Shown piece after piece: positions 44,054 to 52,663 of a stretch of DNA of 64,000 nt. The stretch spans positions 1,364,001-1,428,000 of the forward strand of contig NZ_CP071238.1 in the NCBI RefSeq assembly GCF_017299535.1, in the 5' to 3' direction. The stretch is from Serratia marcescens subsp. marcescens ATCC 13880. GTDB lineage: Bacteria > Pseudomonadota > Gammaproteobacteria > Enterobacterales > Enterobacteriaceae. The position numbers and the translations under genes are program-made. The notes under the pieces are model-generated. The model was not told the DNA's origin, made no database searches, and was given only the letters and a program-made list of their open reading frames with translations. Numbering within the stretch: position 1 is the stretch's first letter; every line of letters starts with the position of its first letter.

Positions 44054-44088
44054 AACAGCTTAATAAGTTAGTTGGCTATTAAGCTGTT
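44054..44088. repeat. 12-bp inverted repeat flanking the parA region
   Basis: AACAGCTTAATA (44054-44065) and TATTAAGCTGTT (44077-44088) are exact inverted repeats with an 11-base spacer. The left part includes CTTAATAAGTTA (44059-44070), the reverse complement of the 12-mer upstream of parA. It sits directly after yajD and could double as that gene's terminator, though no proper U-run follows. Confidence 0.65.
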
Positions 44089-44095
44089 TTCGGCA

Positions 44096-44437
44096 TTATT
44101 TCTTCATCATCGCTTTCAGGTTGGCGAACGGATTGTGGGTGGCGACGCCGACATCTTTCTGCGCGTCTTCACCGGCCACTACCGTCGAACCGTATTGATC
44201 GGCCTCGGTGTATTTCGAGTGCTCGTGGTCGTGGCAATACAGACACAACATTTCCCAGTTGCTGCCGTCTTCCGGGTTGTTGCTGTGATCGTGATCGATG
44301 TGGTGCACCGTCAGTTCGCGCAGGTTGGAATAGACGAACTCGCGTGAGCAGCGCCCACACACCCAGGGGAACAGTTTCAGCGCTTTTTCGCGGTAGCCGG
44401 TTTCCAGCTTCGCATAGTTTTTGGGGATATAGGCCAT
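44096..44437 (-). CDS. yajD: HNH nuclease family protein YajD
   Basis: A 113-residue protein almost identical to E. coli YajD as I recall it: AYIPKNYAKLETGYREKALK start, two zinc-binding CxxC pairs (VCGRC and LCLYC), and the HNH core ELTVHHIDHDHSNNPEDG. The fold implies a metal-dependent nuclease; the biological role is unknown. The start at 44437 gives the conserved N terminus; the longer frame to 44482 does not. Confidence 0.92.
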   Translation of the reverse strand: MAYIPKNYAKLETGYREKALKLFPWVCGRCSREFVYSNLRELTVHHIDHDHSNNPEDGSNWEMLCLYCHDHEHSKYTEADQYGSTVVAGEDAQKDVGVATHNPFANLKAMMKK

Positions 44438-44516
44438 GGTGGTTGTCCGTGGTGAATCACTATGCGGTAAATAATACCACACTGCGCGCGGCTACAGCGT
44501 GCGGCTCATCTCGCTG

Positions 44517-45410
44517 CTAGCGAAACGTCTCCACCGCCCAGTCGATGAACGCCCGCAGCTTGCCGCTGAGATGGCGATTGGACGGGTAGACCACGTACAT
44601 CTGCTCCGGCGGCGGCTGCCAGTCGTGCAGCAGGCTGACCAGTTCGCCGCGCTCGAGGTGCGGCTGCGCCATAAACCGATAAATCTGGATGATGCCTAAT
44701 CCGGCCAGGCTCGCCGCCAGCAGCGCGTTGCCTTCATTGATGCTGACCGGGTAGCGCTGCTGGATGGCGATCTCTTTGCCGCGTTCGACATAGCGTTGCG
44801 GATGGATGCGGTCGTTGACCGGATGGCGGTAGTGCACCATCGGAAAACCCTGTTCCAGATCGCACGGGTGGCGCGGGGCGCCGTGGCGCGCCAGATAAGC
44901 CGGGGTGGCGCAGCTGACCCAGTCCAGATCGAACAGACGCCGGGCGATCAGGCTGGAGTCGGCCAATGGGCCGCTGCGGATCACGCAGTCGGCGCTGTCG
45001 CTGATCAGATCGATAACGCGATCGCCGATGCTGAGATCGATTTGGATTTGCGGGTAGCGTTCCAAAAAGCCGGGCAGCGCCGGCAACAGCAGTTGGCGAG
45101 CGGTGCCGCTGCCGGTGTCGATGCGCAGCACGCCCTGCGGAGAACTTTGCGACTCGGTCAGGCAGCCCTCCATCTGCTCCAAATCCGCCAGCCATTTCAC
45201 CGTATTTTGGTAATAGCATTCGCCTTCGCGGGTGACCGACACGCTGCGAGTGGTGCGCTGAAACAGCTTGGTCTGCAGGTGATCCTCCAGATTTTGGATC
45301 AGCTTGGTGACCGTCGCTTTCGGCATGCCCAGCGAATCGGCGGCGCGGGTAAAGCCGCCGGTTTCCACCACGCGGTTAAATACCCGGATAGCGAGCAAAT
45401 GATGGTCCAT
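44517..45410 (-). CDS. LysR-family transcriptional regulator
   Basis: A 297-residue LysR protein of the large AaeR/DmlR-like group (HHLLAIRVFNRVVETGGFTR at the N terminus, MPKATVTKLIQNLE recognition helix). It is downstream of and on the same strand as the MFS exporter gene, 59 bases away, so it may regulate that gene. Confidence 0.87.
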   Translation of the reverse strand: MDHHLLAIRVFNRVVETGGFTRAADSLGMPKATVTKLIQNLEDHLQTKLFQRTTRSVSVTREGECYYQNTVKWLADLEQMEGCLTESQSSPQGVLRIDTGSGTARQLLLPALPGFLERYPQIQIDLSIGDRVIDLISDSADCVIRSGPLADSSLIARRLFDLDWVSCATPAYLARHGAPRHPCDLEQGFPMVHYRHPVNDRIHPQRYVERGKEIAIQQRYPVSINEGNALLAASLAGLGIIQIYRFMAQPHLERGELVSLLHDWQPPPEQMYVVYPSNRHLSGKLRAFIDWAVETFR

Positions 45411-45469
45411 AGGTTCTCAACGCCATGCCCCGGCGGTGGCCGGGGCATGTTTCTGCAGATAGATAATGA

Positions 45470-46654
45470 TTAACACTGTTTAGCGCCAATCGCGCCGGAG
45501 CGCAAGCTGAGGCCGAATACCAGCGTGGCGGAGAGGATCAGCGCGCCGCCGAACAGCATGGCGCTGCTGACGCCCTGCCAGTCCACCACTTCACCGCCCA
45601 GCAGTGCGCCGGAGGCCAGCGCGATCTGGATGACGCACACCAACAGCGCCTGACCGGCCTCCGGCGCCTGCGGCACGGCGGCGAACATCCAGTTGGTGGC
45701 GCAGACCGGCACGGCGCCAAAGGCCAGCCCCCATACCAGCACCATCAGCGTGGCGCCGGCGAGGCCGCTGAGCAGCGGCGAAACGATCAAAATGCCCGCC
45801 AGCATGGCGGCGATCAGTATGAAGGTGGCGCGTAGGCTGTGTTCCGCCAGACGCTCGCCGAGAAAGGTGCCCAGCAGACCGATGGCGCCATAGGCCAACA
45901 GCTGCAGCGAGATCGCCGACGGGCTGAGCACGAACACCTGCTGCAGCAGGGGCCGCAGGTAGGTGTAGGCGGCGAAGTGGCCGATGAACAACAGCACGAT
46001 GGCGATCAGGCCGATGCGCGCCATCGGCAGGCGCAGCGGCAGCACCAGATCGCGCGGCGTGACCGGCCGGGAAGGCGGCACCGAGGTCAGCAAACGCAGC
46101 TGCGCCGCCAGTACGCCGACCGCCAATGCCGCACCGCCGAAGAAGGCGGCGCGCCAGCCGAACAGATCGCCGATCAGCGCCCCGGCCGGCACGCCGCACA
46201 CCGCGCCGACCGAGATGCCGCTGAGGATCAGCGCGGTGGCGCGGCCCTGGCTGGCTTCCGGCACCAGATGGCGGCCGTAGTTGGCGGCGAACGACCAGAA
46301 ACCGCCGACGCAGATGCCCAGCAGCACGCGGCCCAGCAGCATCATCGGGAAGTTGACGGCCAGCGCCGCCACCAGGTTGGACACCATCAGCAACAGCGAC
46401 AGCCCCAGCATCAGTAAACGCCGATCCAGACGGCCGGAAATCAGGCTCAATGCGGGGGCGGCCACCGCCGCCACGATGCCGGGCATGGTGACCATCAGCC
46501 CGGCGGTGCCGGTGCTGACGCCGAGCGAGGGGGCGATGTTGGTCAGCAGGCCGATCGGCAGAAACTCGGTGGTGACCATGACAAAACAGGCGACCGTCAG
46601 CGAGAAGATCGCCGGCCACGGGGATGATGCAGGGTTATCTTTATTATTCAGCAT
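45470..46654 (-). CDS. MFS exporter (DHA1 family)
   Basis: A 394-residue transporter with 12 predicted helices. The MFS signature is in LISGRLDRRLLMLGLSLLLM, and the antiporter motif C region in SGISVGAVCGVPAGALIG marks it as an exporter of the NepI/AraJ-like sugar- or drug-efflux group. The start at 46654 (MLNNKDNPASSP) is preferred; the frame extending to 46846 adds a non-conserved stretch. Substrate unknown. Confidence 0.85.
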   Translation of the reverse strand: MLNNKDNPASSPWPAIFSLTVACFVMVTTEFLPIGLLTNIAPSLGVSTGTAGLMVTMPGIVAAVAAPALSLISGRLDRRLLMLGLSLLLMVSNLVAALAVNFPMMLLGRVLLGICVGGFWSFAANYGRHLVPEASQGRATALILSGISVGAVCGVPAGALIGDLFGWRAAFFGGAALAVGVLAAQLRLLTSVPPSRPVTPRDLVLPLRLPMARIGLIAIVLLFIGHFAAYTYLRPLLQQVFVLSPSAISLQLLAYGAIGLLGTFLGERLAEHSLRATFILIAAMLAGILIVSPLLSGLAGATLMVLVWGLAFGAVPVCATNWMFAAVPQAPEAGQALLVCVIQIALASGALLGGEVVDWQGVSSAMLFGGALILSATLVFGLSLRSGAIGAKQC

Positions 46655-46874
46655 AATGCCGCTCGTCTCAGGTGAATGCGCAGGCCGTGCGCGGGGCACG
46701 GTGTGACCGAAGTCACAATCTACGGCAGGCCGAAGGCGCAGATAAATCCATCTGCGGTGGTTACACTGTTTCTGAGAGGAAACAATCGCGGCGGCGAGTG
46801 AAAACGCGGCTTGCGCCGCGCCTAAGAGAAAGGAATAAAACGGCATAAGGTTATGACCGAATGCCGCGTGGCGC

Positions 46875-48440
46875 TTATAGCCCCGGCGCTTTCCACAGCG
46901 AGGTGGTCAGGCCGTTGTCCACCAGCGTCAACTGATCGGCGTAGACCCGCCGCCAGGTTTCTTTCTGTTCCTGATACAGCGCGTGGTGGGTCATGTCCGG
47001 CTGATGCTCGCGCTCCCAGCGCACCAGGCGCTCGCCGGTTTCGGCCAGTGATTCGTACAGCCCGGCGCCGACGCCGGCGGCGATCGCGCAGCCCAGCGCG
47101 GTGGCCTCTTTCACCACCGGCACCCGCACCGTCAGCCCGGTGACGTCGCTGAGGATCTGGCTCCACAGCTTGCCCTTGGCGCCGCCGCCGGCGAACACCA
47201 GCGAACGGGCCTGCACGCCGGAGAAGGCGGCGATCTGTTCCAGATTGCAGGCGGAGACGATGGCGGCATTCTCCTCCAGCGCGCGGAACAGCGTCTGTTT
47301 GTTGCAGCGCTCCGGGTCGATCGACATGTTGATGAACGACGGCGCCGCGTGATACCAGGTTTTGAAATGCATGGCGTCGGAGAAAATCGGCATCACGCCG
47401 TAGGCGCCCGGCGGCACTCTGGCCGCCATCTCTTCCAGCAGGCTGTAGGCGTCGATCCCCAGCCGCTCCGCCAGCAATTTTTCTTCCGCGCAGAAGGCGT
47501 CGCGGAACCAGCGCATGGTCAGGCCGGTAAAGAAGCTGATGGATTCCGCCTGCGCCATGCCGGGAATGACGTGGGGGTTGATGCGGATGTTCATCTCCGG
47601 ATCGATGGCCGGCTCCGGCAGGTTGACGATTTGCTGCCAAAAGGTGCCGCCGAGCACCGCCGTCTGCCCGGCGCGCACGATGCCGAGCCCCAGGCTGCCG
47701 AGCTGCACGTCGCCGCCGCCCATCACCACCGGGGTGCCGCGCAGCAGCCCGCTCTCCTGCGCCGCCTGCTCGGTGACGCGCCCCAGCACGCTGCCGGTCT
47801 CTTTCACCGGCGACAGAATATCGGCGCGCAGCCCGGCCAAGTCGAGCAACGCCGGCCGCCAGTCGCGGCTGGTCAGATCCAGCATGCCGGTGGTGCCGGC
47901 GTTGGAAGGATCGACCGCCAGTTCACCGCTCAGCATGTTGGCCAGCCAGTCGCTGATCATGGTCAGCGTCGCCGCCTGGCGGTAGATGTCCGGCCGATGG
48001 TGCGCCAGCCAAAGCAGGCGCGGCATGGCGCTCAGTGCCAGCGTCTGGCCGGAGTGCTGGTACACCTCGCGTTCGAAGCCGTGGTTGTGCAGCTCTTTCA
48101 GCTCGCTGACTTCGTGGCTGGCGCGAGCGTCGACGTTGGCGCAGGCCCAGATCGGCACGCCGTTGCGGTCGTACAGCACGATGCCTTCACGCATCGAGCA
48201 GCAGGCCACCGCGCGGATCGCCTGAGCGCTCAAGCCTGCGCGTTGCATCGCCTGGCGGATGCACTGGCAGGCCAGCTGCCAGTTGCGGCTGAGGTCAAAC
48301 TCCATCGAGCCGGGCACGCCCGGCACCGCCAGGTGTTGCCACTCCGCCTGGCCGTGCGCGATCTGGTTACCCGCCAGATCGAAGATCACCGCGCGAATGC
48401 TGCCCGTTCCTGCGTCCAGCGCCATCAAGTAGTTATCCAT
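46875..48440 (-). CDS. lsrK: autoinducer-2 kinase
   Basis: A 521-residue FGGY-family kinase highly similar to E. coli LsrK. It has the [19 protein letters not shown] nucleotide-binding start, [29 protein letters not shown], the [13 protein letters not shown] and [11 protein letters not shown] loops, and the [11 protein letters not shown] end. It phosphorylates the quorum signal AI-2 (DPD), trapping it in the cell. The lsr transporter genes, lsrR and lsrF are not next to it. Only lsrG is present, divergent, 193 bases away. Confidence 0.94.
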   Translation of the reverse strand: MDNYLMALDAGTGSIRAVIFDLAGNQIAHGQAEWQHLAVPGVPGSMEFDLSRNWQLACQCIRQAMQRAGLSAQAIRAVACCSMREGIVLYDRNGVPIWACANVDARASHEVSELKELHNHGFEREVYQHSGQTLALSAMPRLLWLAHHRPDIYRQAATLTMISDWLANMLSGELAVDPSNAGTTGMLDLTSRDWRPALLDLAGLRADILSPVKETGSVLGRVTEQAAQESGLLRGTPVVMGGGDVQLGSLGLGIVRAGQTAVLGGTFWQQIVNLPEPAIDPEMNIRINPHVIPGMAQAESISFFTGLTMRWFRDAFCAEEKLLAERLGIDAYSLLEEMAARVPPGAYGVMPIFSDAMHFKTWYHAAPSFINMSIDPERCNKQTLFRALEENAAIVSACNLEQIAAFSGVQARSLVFAGGGAKGKLWSQILSDVTGLTVRVPVVKEATALGCAIAAGVGAGLYESLAETGERLVRWEREHQPDMTHHALYQEQKETWRRVYADQLTLVDNGLTTSLWKAPGL

Positions 48441-48633
48441 AGCCTATGCTCTCAGGGGGAGGAGTGTTAACTATAGATGCCGCCGCCTTACCCCGCCGGG
48501 GGAGGAGTGGGCGTCGCCGACGCGATTTGTGAGCCAGGCGGCAAAATTGCCGTTGCGGCAGGGCAATCGACGGGAATAAACCTATGGTTGGAAAGCGCCA
48601 TGTTACGGCGCGCCGTTTAAACAAGGAGTTGTC
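48441..48633. promoter_or_regulatory. divergent lsrK/lsrG promoter region
   Basis: The 193 bases between the divergent lsrK and lsrG genes should carry both promoters. AAGGAG lies 8 bases before lsrG. A TTAAC/GTTAAC-type AT stretch is present near 48465. No LsrR operator was recognised. Confidence 0.4.
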
Positions 48634-48927
48634 ATGCACGTCACATTGGTTGAGATCAACGTTAAACAAGACAAAATCGACGAATTTATCGATGTTTTCC
48701 GCGCCAATCACCTGGGCGCGATCGAAGAGCCGGGCAACCTGCGCTTCGATGTGCTGCAGGATGAACAGATCCCGACGCGGTTTTACATCTACGAAGCCTA
48801 TCGCGACGAGCAGGCGGTGGCGGCGCACAAGCAGACCCCGCACTACCTGCAGTGCGTGGCGAAGCTGGAAGCGCTGATGACCGGCCCGCGCAAGAAGACC
48901 ACCTTTATCGGCCTGATGCCGGAATAA
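48634..48927 (+). CDS. lsrG: phospho-AI-2 isomerase/degradation protein
   Basis: A 97-residue protein matching E. coli LsrG (96): [50 protein letters not shown] and the MTGPRKK end. It has the dimeric ABM ferredoxin-like fold. LsrG isomerises phospho-AI-2 (P-HPD) toward the substrate of the thiolase LsrF. LsrF is not adjacent, so turnover may be incomplete or use genes elsewhere. Transcribed alone from a region shared with lsrK. Confidence 0.93.
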   Translation: MHVTLVEINVKQDKIDEFIDVFRANHLGAIEEPGNLRFDVLQDEQIPTRFYIYEAYRDEQAVAAHKQTPHYLQCVAKLEALMTGPRKKTTFIGLMPE

Positions 48928-49014
48928 GCGCCGGCGTTTGCCGGTGTCCATGTCCCCGGTTTGGTTGTAATCTGCAAGGCAAAGCGAATTTTCAATGGGA
49001 TAAGCGGGGCGAGG

Positions 49015-49920
49015 ATGACATTGCGCGATCGGCTGTTGGCGCTGTTGGTGGTGGTGATCTGGGGCGTGAATTTCGTCGTGATCAAGTTCGGTTTACAGGG
49101 CATGCCGCCGTTTCTGCTGGCCGGGATGCGTTTTTTGCTGGTGGCGTTGCCGGCGATCTTCTTTATCCCGCGCCCGACGATCCCGTGGAAATGGCTGCTG
49201 CTGTACGGCATGACCATGAGCTTCGCGCAGTTCGCGTTTTTGTTCGTCGCCATCAAGGTGGGCATGCCGGCGGGGCTGGCCTCGCTGGTGCTGCAGGCGC
49301 AGGTGTTCTTCACCCTGCTGTTGGGCGTCGTGCTGATGGGCGAAAAGCTGCGGGTCAACCATTTCGTCGGCATCGCTATCGCCAGCGGCGGCATGCTGGT
49401 GCTGGCGCAGGCCAGCCTGCATAAGCCGGGCAGCGGCGCGGTCCCCCTGGCGGGCCTGTTGCTGACGCTGGCGGCGGCGTTTTCCTGGGCGCTGGGTAAC
49501 CTGACCAACAAGAAGATCCTGGCCGGTTTCCCGCAGCGTAATATTTTATCGCTGGTGGTGTGGAGCGCGCCGATCCCGGTCGTGCCGTTCCTGGCCTGCA
49601 GCTGGCTGTTCGACGGCCCTGAGGTGGTGCTGAGCAGCCTGAGCCATGTGCAGGTTGGCACGTGGCTGGCGGTGGCCTATCTGGCGTTCGCCGCCACGCT
49701 GTTCGGTTATTCGGTGTGGGGCAGCTTGCTGGGGCGCTATGAAACCTGGCGCGTTGCGCCGCTGACGCTGCTGGTGCCGCTGGTCGGGCTGTTCGCCGCC
49801 TGGCTGCTGCTGGACGAAGCGTTGTCGCCGGCGCAGTTCGGCGGCGCATTGCTGGTGCTGGCCGGCATGGCGGTCAACACCTTCGGGCTGCCGCGCCGCC
49901 GGGCCGTCGCCGTGCGCTAA
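49015..49920 (+). CDS. eamA: EamA exporter (O-acetylserine/cysteine type)
   Basis: A 301-residue DMT transporter with ten helices in two EamA repeats: LLVVVIWGVNFVVIKFGL in the first and AAAFSWALGNLTNKKIL in the second. The sequence and length follow E. coli EamA (YdeD), which exports O-acetylserine and cysteine metabolites. The start at 49015 has a GCGAGG site upstream. Single gene. Confidence 0.85.
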   Translation: MTLRDRLLALLVVVIWGVNFVVIKFGLQGMPPFLLAGMRFLLVALPAIFFIPRPTIPWKWLLLYGMTMSFAQFAFLFVAIKVGMPAGLASLVLQAQVFFTLLLGVVLMGEKLRVNHFVGIAIASGGMLVLAQASLHKPGSGAVPLAGLLLTLAAAFSWALGNLTNKKILAGFPQRNILSLVVWSAPIPVVPFLACSWLFDGPEVVLSSLSHVQVGTWLAVAYLAFAATLFGYSVWGSLLGRYETWRVAPLTLLVPLVGLFAAWLLLDEALSPAQFGGALLVLAGMAVNTFGLPRRRAVAVR

Positions 49921-50003
49921 ACCGAACAGGGTAATTCTGTTCAATACGGTGTCGGCGGCGGTCGGCATTCTGGCGCCTGTGAATATTTTCTCAGGTGTCC
50001 ATC

Positions 50004-50594
50004 ATGAATATCTACCTTTCCATGGCCGCGTTTGCGCTGGCGGCTTCCATCACCCCTGGCCCGGTCAACATCGTCGCATTGAGCGCCGGGGCGCAATTCG
50101 GTTTTGGCGCGACCCAACGCCATGTGTTCGGCGCCACGCTGGGGTTTACCCTGTTGCTGGTGCTGCTGGGTTTGGGCATGCACCAGCTGCTGATCCTGTG
50201 GCCGGGGCTGACCCGCTTGATCCAGTGGGCCGGCGTGGCTTTTCTGCTGTTTATGGCCTATCGGCTGGCGTTTGACGACGGCAGACTGGGCAACGGCGCG
50301 GCGCAGGCGCCTTCCTGCTGGTACGGCGCGCTGATGCAATGGCTGAATCCCAAGGCATGGCTGGCGTCGGTGGCCAGCCTCGGCGCCTTTGTCGGCGATG
50401 GCGACATGCTGTTGCTATGGCAGTTCGCCGGGCTCTACTTCGTGATTTGCTATGCCTCGGTAGCCTGCTGGGCCTATGTCGGCGCGATGCTGCGCGGCCT
50501 GCTCAGGCAGGCGCGCAACGTACAACGCTTTAATCGCGCGATGGCGGCGTTGCTGGCGGCCAGCGCTTGTTATCTGTTGGCGGAGGGTTTTTGA
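50004..50594 (+). CDS. LysE-family amino acid exporter
   Basis: A 196-residue membrane protein with five to six helices and the LysE/RhtB signatures SITPGPVNIVALSAGAQFG near residue 14 and WLNPKAWLASVAS near residue 113. Family members export amino acids or their derivatives. Its 3' end overlaps the convergent AraC regulator gene by 25 bases, a common LysE-AraC arrangement that suggests mutual regulation. A GTG 9 bases earlier is an alternative start. Confidence 0.86.
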   Translation: MNIYLSMAAFALAASITPGPVNIVALSAGAQFGFGATQRHVFGATLGFTLLLVLLGLGMHQLLILWPGLTRLIQWAGVAFLLFMAYRLAFDDGRLGNGAAQAPSCWYGALMQWLNPKAWLASVASLGAFVGDGDMLLLWQFAGLYFVICYASVACWAYVGAMLRGLLRQARNVQRFNRAMAALLAASACYLLAEGF

Positions 50595-51397
50595 TACTGG
50601 CCGGGCGTGGCGGCCAACAGCTGTTTGAAGGTGCGCTGAAAGTGCGCCTGATCGGCAAAGCCGCTTTCGCTGGCGGCCGCGGCGATCGGCAGGCCGCTTT
50701 TCAATAACCGATGGCCGTGCTGCACGCGGCGGTTGATCAGATAGGCGTGCGGCGTCATGCCGTAACGCTGGCGGAAGGCGCGGATCAGGTAAGAAGGGGA
50801 GAGCGCGGCGGCGCGGCAAATGTCGTCCAGCGTCAGCGGCTGGGTGCAGTGCGCGTCGATAAACGCCGCCGCCGCTTCCAGTCGGCTATGCGGCGGCGTC
50901 TCCGGCTGGCGGACATCGCCCAGCCCGAGCTGCAGGGCGCTGAAATACTCCACCATGGCGATCTGTTTTTCCAGCGCGCTGCACAGCGGATCCGTCAGCA
51001 GCGCATAAAGGCGATTCAGGCCGTGGAACAGCGCCGGATCGCGACTGAGCGGCTGGCTGAACGGAACAAAACGCTCGCCTTCGCCGCCGAGCAGCTCCTG
51101 CTGCAGCGCGCCGATCCAGGCGAGATCGAGATAGAACATGATGTACGACCAATTGCGGTCGGCGATCGGATTACAGGCGTGCGCCTGCTGCGGGTTGATG
51201 ATCACCAGATCGCCGGCGCTGACCTGCATGCGCCGCTCGCCGTTGACATAGGTGCTGACGCCGCCGGTGATGGCACCGATGGAAAAGAATTCGTGGCTGT
51301 GCAGGCTGTAACACGCCTGGCGGCCATCCGCGATGGCGCGGGCTTCGACGAACGGCAACTGCGGATCGCGCCAGAACTGCGGCGTTTTTTCACTCAT
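50570..51397 (-). CDS. AraC-family regulator with cupin sensor domain
   Basis: A 275-residue regulator. The N-terminal AraC-type cupin covers residues about 15-150 (LHSHEFFSIGAITGGVSTYV, GDLVIINPQQAHACNP) and the C-terminal double helix-turn-helix about 175-272 (LTLDDICRAAALSPSYLIRAF and AASESGFADQAHFQRTFKQL). It is convergent with and probably regulates the LysE exporter. Confidence 0.88.
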   Translation of the reverse strand: MSEKTPQFWRDPQLPFVEARAIADGRQACYSLHSHEFFSIGAITGGVSTYVNGERRMQVSAGDLVIINPQQAHACNPIADRNWSYIMFYLDLAWIGALQQELLGGEGERFVPFSQPLSRDPALFHGLNRLYALLTDPLCSALEKQIAMVEYFSALQLGLGDVRQPETPPHSRLEAAAAFIDAHCTQPLTLDDICRAAALSPSYLIRAFRQRYGMTPHAYLINRRVQHGHRLLKSGLPIAAAASESGFADQAHFQRTFKQLLAATPGQYQKPSANR

Positions 51398-51466
51398 ACG
51401 CTTTCCTTTTCACTGAGGCGGCATCACAGTGTTATAGCCTGAAAGCGACGAGAGGGGGAATGGCGG

Positions 51467-51685
51467 ATGATGATTTTTAACGTGTTCGGCCGTCTGCTGG
51501 GCGTGAAGCGCATCGGGGACGAATGGCGGCTGTTCCGCGTGACGCTGCCGGAGCGCAAATATGCCCCCAGCCACGATATCGTGTTGCCGGCCGATCTGCG
51601 CGAAGAGGAGATCGCCGGCTATCTGGGGGATATCTATCACGAGGCGGCGACGCCGCAGCGGCCGGAGGTGTTTCGCGTCGAATAG
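51467..51685 (+). CDS. small conserved protein of unknown function
   Basis: A 72-residue soluble protein starting MMIFNVFGRLLGVKRIG and rich in charged residues, with predicted alternation of strands (EWRLFRVTLPE) and one helix (REEEIAGYLGDIYHEAA). A GAGAGGGGGA site precedes the two adjacent ATGs. Resembles small DUF proteins found beside regulators in enterobacteria, but I cannot name it with confidence. It converges on the RIO kinase gene with 9 bases between the stops. Confidence 0.7.
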   Translation: MMIFNVFGRLLGVKRIGDEWRLFRVTLPERKYAPSHDIVLPADLREEEIAGYLGDIYHEAATPQRPEVFRVE

Positions 51686-51694
51686 CGCGGCGCG

Positions 51695-52543
51695 TTACTC
51701 TTCCGCGTTGCGCGCCATGAGGCGGCGCTGGTGTTCCTCGCTGGCGGCCTGGATCTCTTCCAGCACCGAGCCGACATCGGCGCGCTTCTGGATTTCGCTG
51801 AACCGGCCGCTGAGGGCGCTGTCCGGCGTCAGATTGCCTTCCTGATACAGCGCCCAAATCTCTTTGGCGTATTGGCTGTCGCGCAGTTCCGGCGCGAATT
51901 GGCCATAATATTCCGCCAAATTGTTGATATCGCGCTCGAACATGCTTTTGGCGTGATTGTTGGCGGCGGCGTCCACCACCTGCGGCAGATCGATGATCAC
52001 CGGCCCGTCTTTATCCATCAGCACGTTGAATTCCGACAGGTCGCCGTGCACCAGCCCGGCGCACAGCATGCGCACCGCGTAATTCATCATCAGGGCGTGA
52101 TCGGCGCGCGCCTGTTCCGGCGTCAGGATGACATCGCTCAGGCGCGGCGCCACCAGACCTTCTTCGTCGGTAATCAGCTCCATCAGCAGCACGCCGTCCA
52201 GGCAGATATCCGGCTGCGGCACCCGCACCCCGGCCTTGGCCAGCAGATACAGCGCGTCCACTTCGGTGTTTTGCCAGGCTTCTTCCTGCTGCTGGCGGCC
52301 GAATTTGGAGCCTTTGCTCATGGCGCGCGCGTCGCGGCTGTTGCGCACCTTGCGCCCTTCCTGATAGTGAACCGCCTGCTTGAAGTTGCGCTTCTCGGCC
52401 TCTTTGTACACTTTGGCGCAGCGGATCTCATCGCCGCAGCGCACGATAAACACGTCGGCTTCTTTGCCGCTTTTCAACCGGCGGATGACGTCGTCGATTA
52501 ACCCGTCATCCACCAGCGGCTGGAGTCGTTTTGGAATTTTCAT
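51695..52543 (-). CDS. bacterial RIO-type serine protein kinase
   Basis: A 282-residue atypical protein kinase. The nucleotide loop is in LKSGKEADVF (residues 24-32), the ATP lysine is K44 (CAKVYKE), the catalytic loop is HGDLSEFN (D168, N173) and the metal-binding aspartate is D185 in IIDLPQ. These are RIO1-family features; such kinases are typical of archaea and eukaryotes, where they act in ribosome maturation, but a bacterial branch exists. The target here is unknown. Confidence 0.87.
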   Translation of the reverse strand: MKIPKRLQPLVDDGLIDDVIRRLKSGKEADVFIVRCGDEIRCAKVYKEAEKRNFKQAVHYQEGRKVRNSRDARAMSKGSKFGRQQQEEAWQNTEVDALYLLAKAGVRVPQPDICLDGVLLMELITDEEGLVAPRLSDVILTPEQARADHALMMNYAVRMLCAGLVHGDLSEFNVLMDKDGPVIIDLPQVVDAAANNHAKSMFERDINNLAEYYGQFAPELRDSQYAKEIWALYQEGNLTPDSALSGRFSEIQKRADVGSVLEEIQAASEEHQRRLMARNAEE

Positions 52544-52663
52544 GCAGCCTTGTACCCTATTTAGGCTCCGGTGTGAATGGCTTGCGCAGTTGATAGCGTA
52601 AGTTAGACCCGAAAGGCAAACATTAGTTTTGCCGCCGCGGCATCATTGCGCGGCGGCGGGCGT

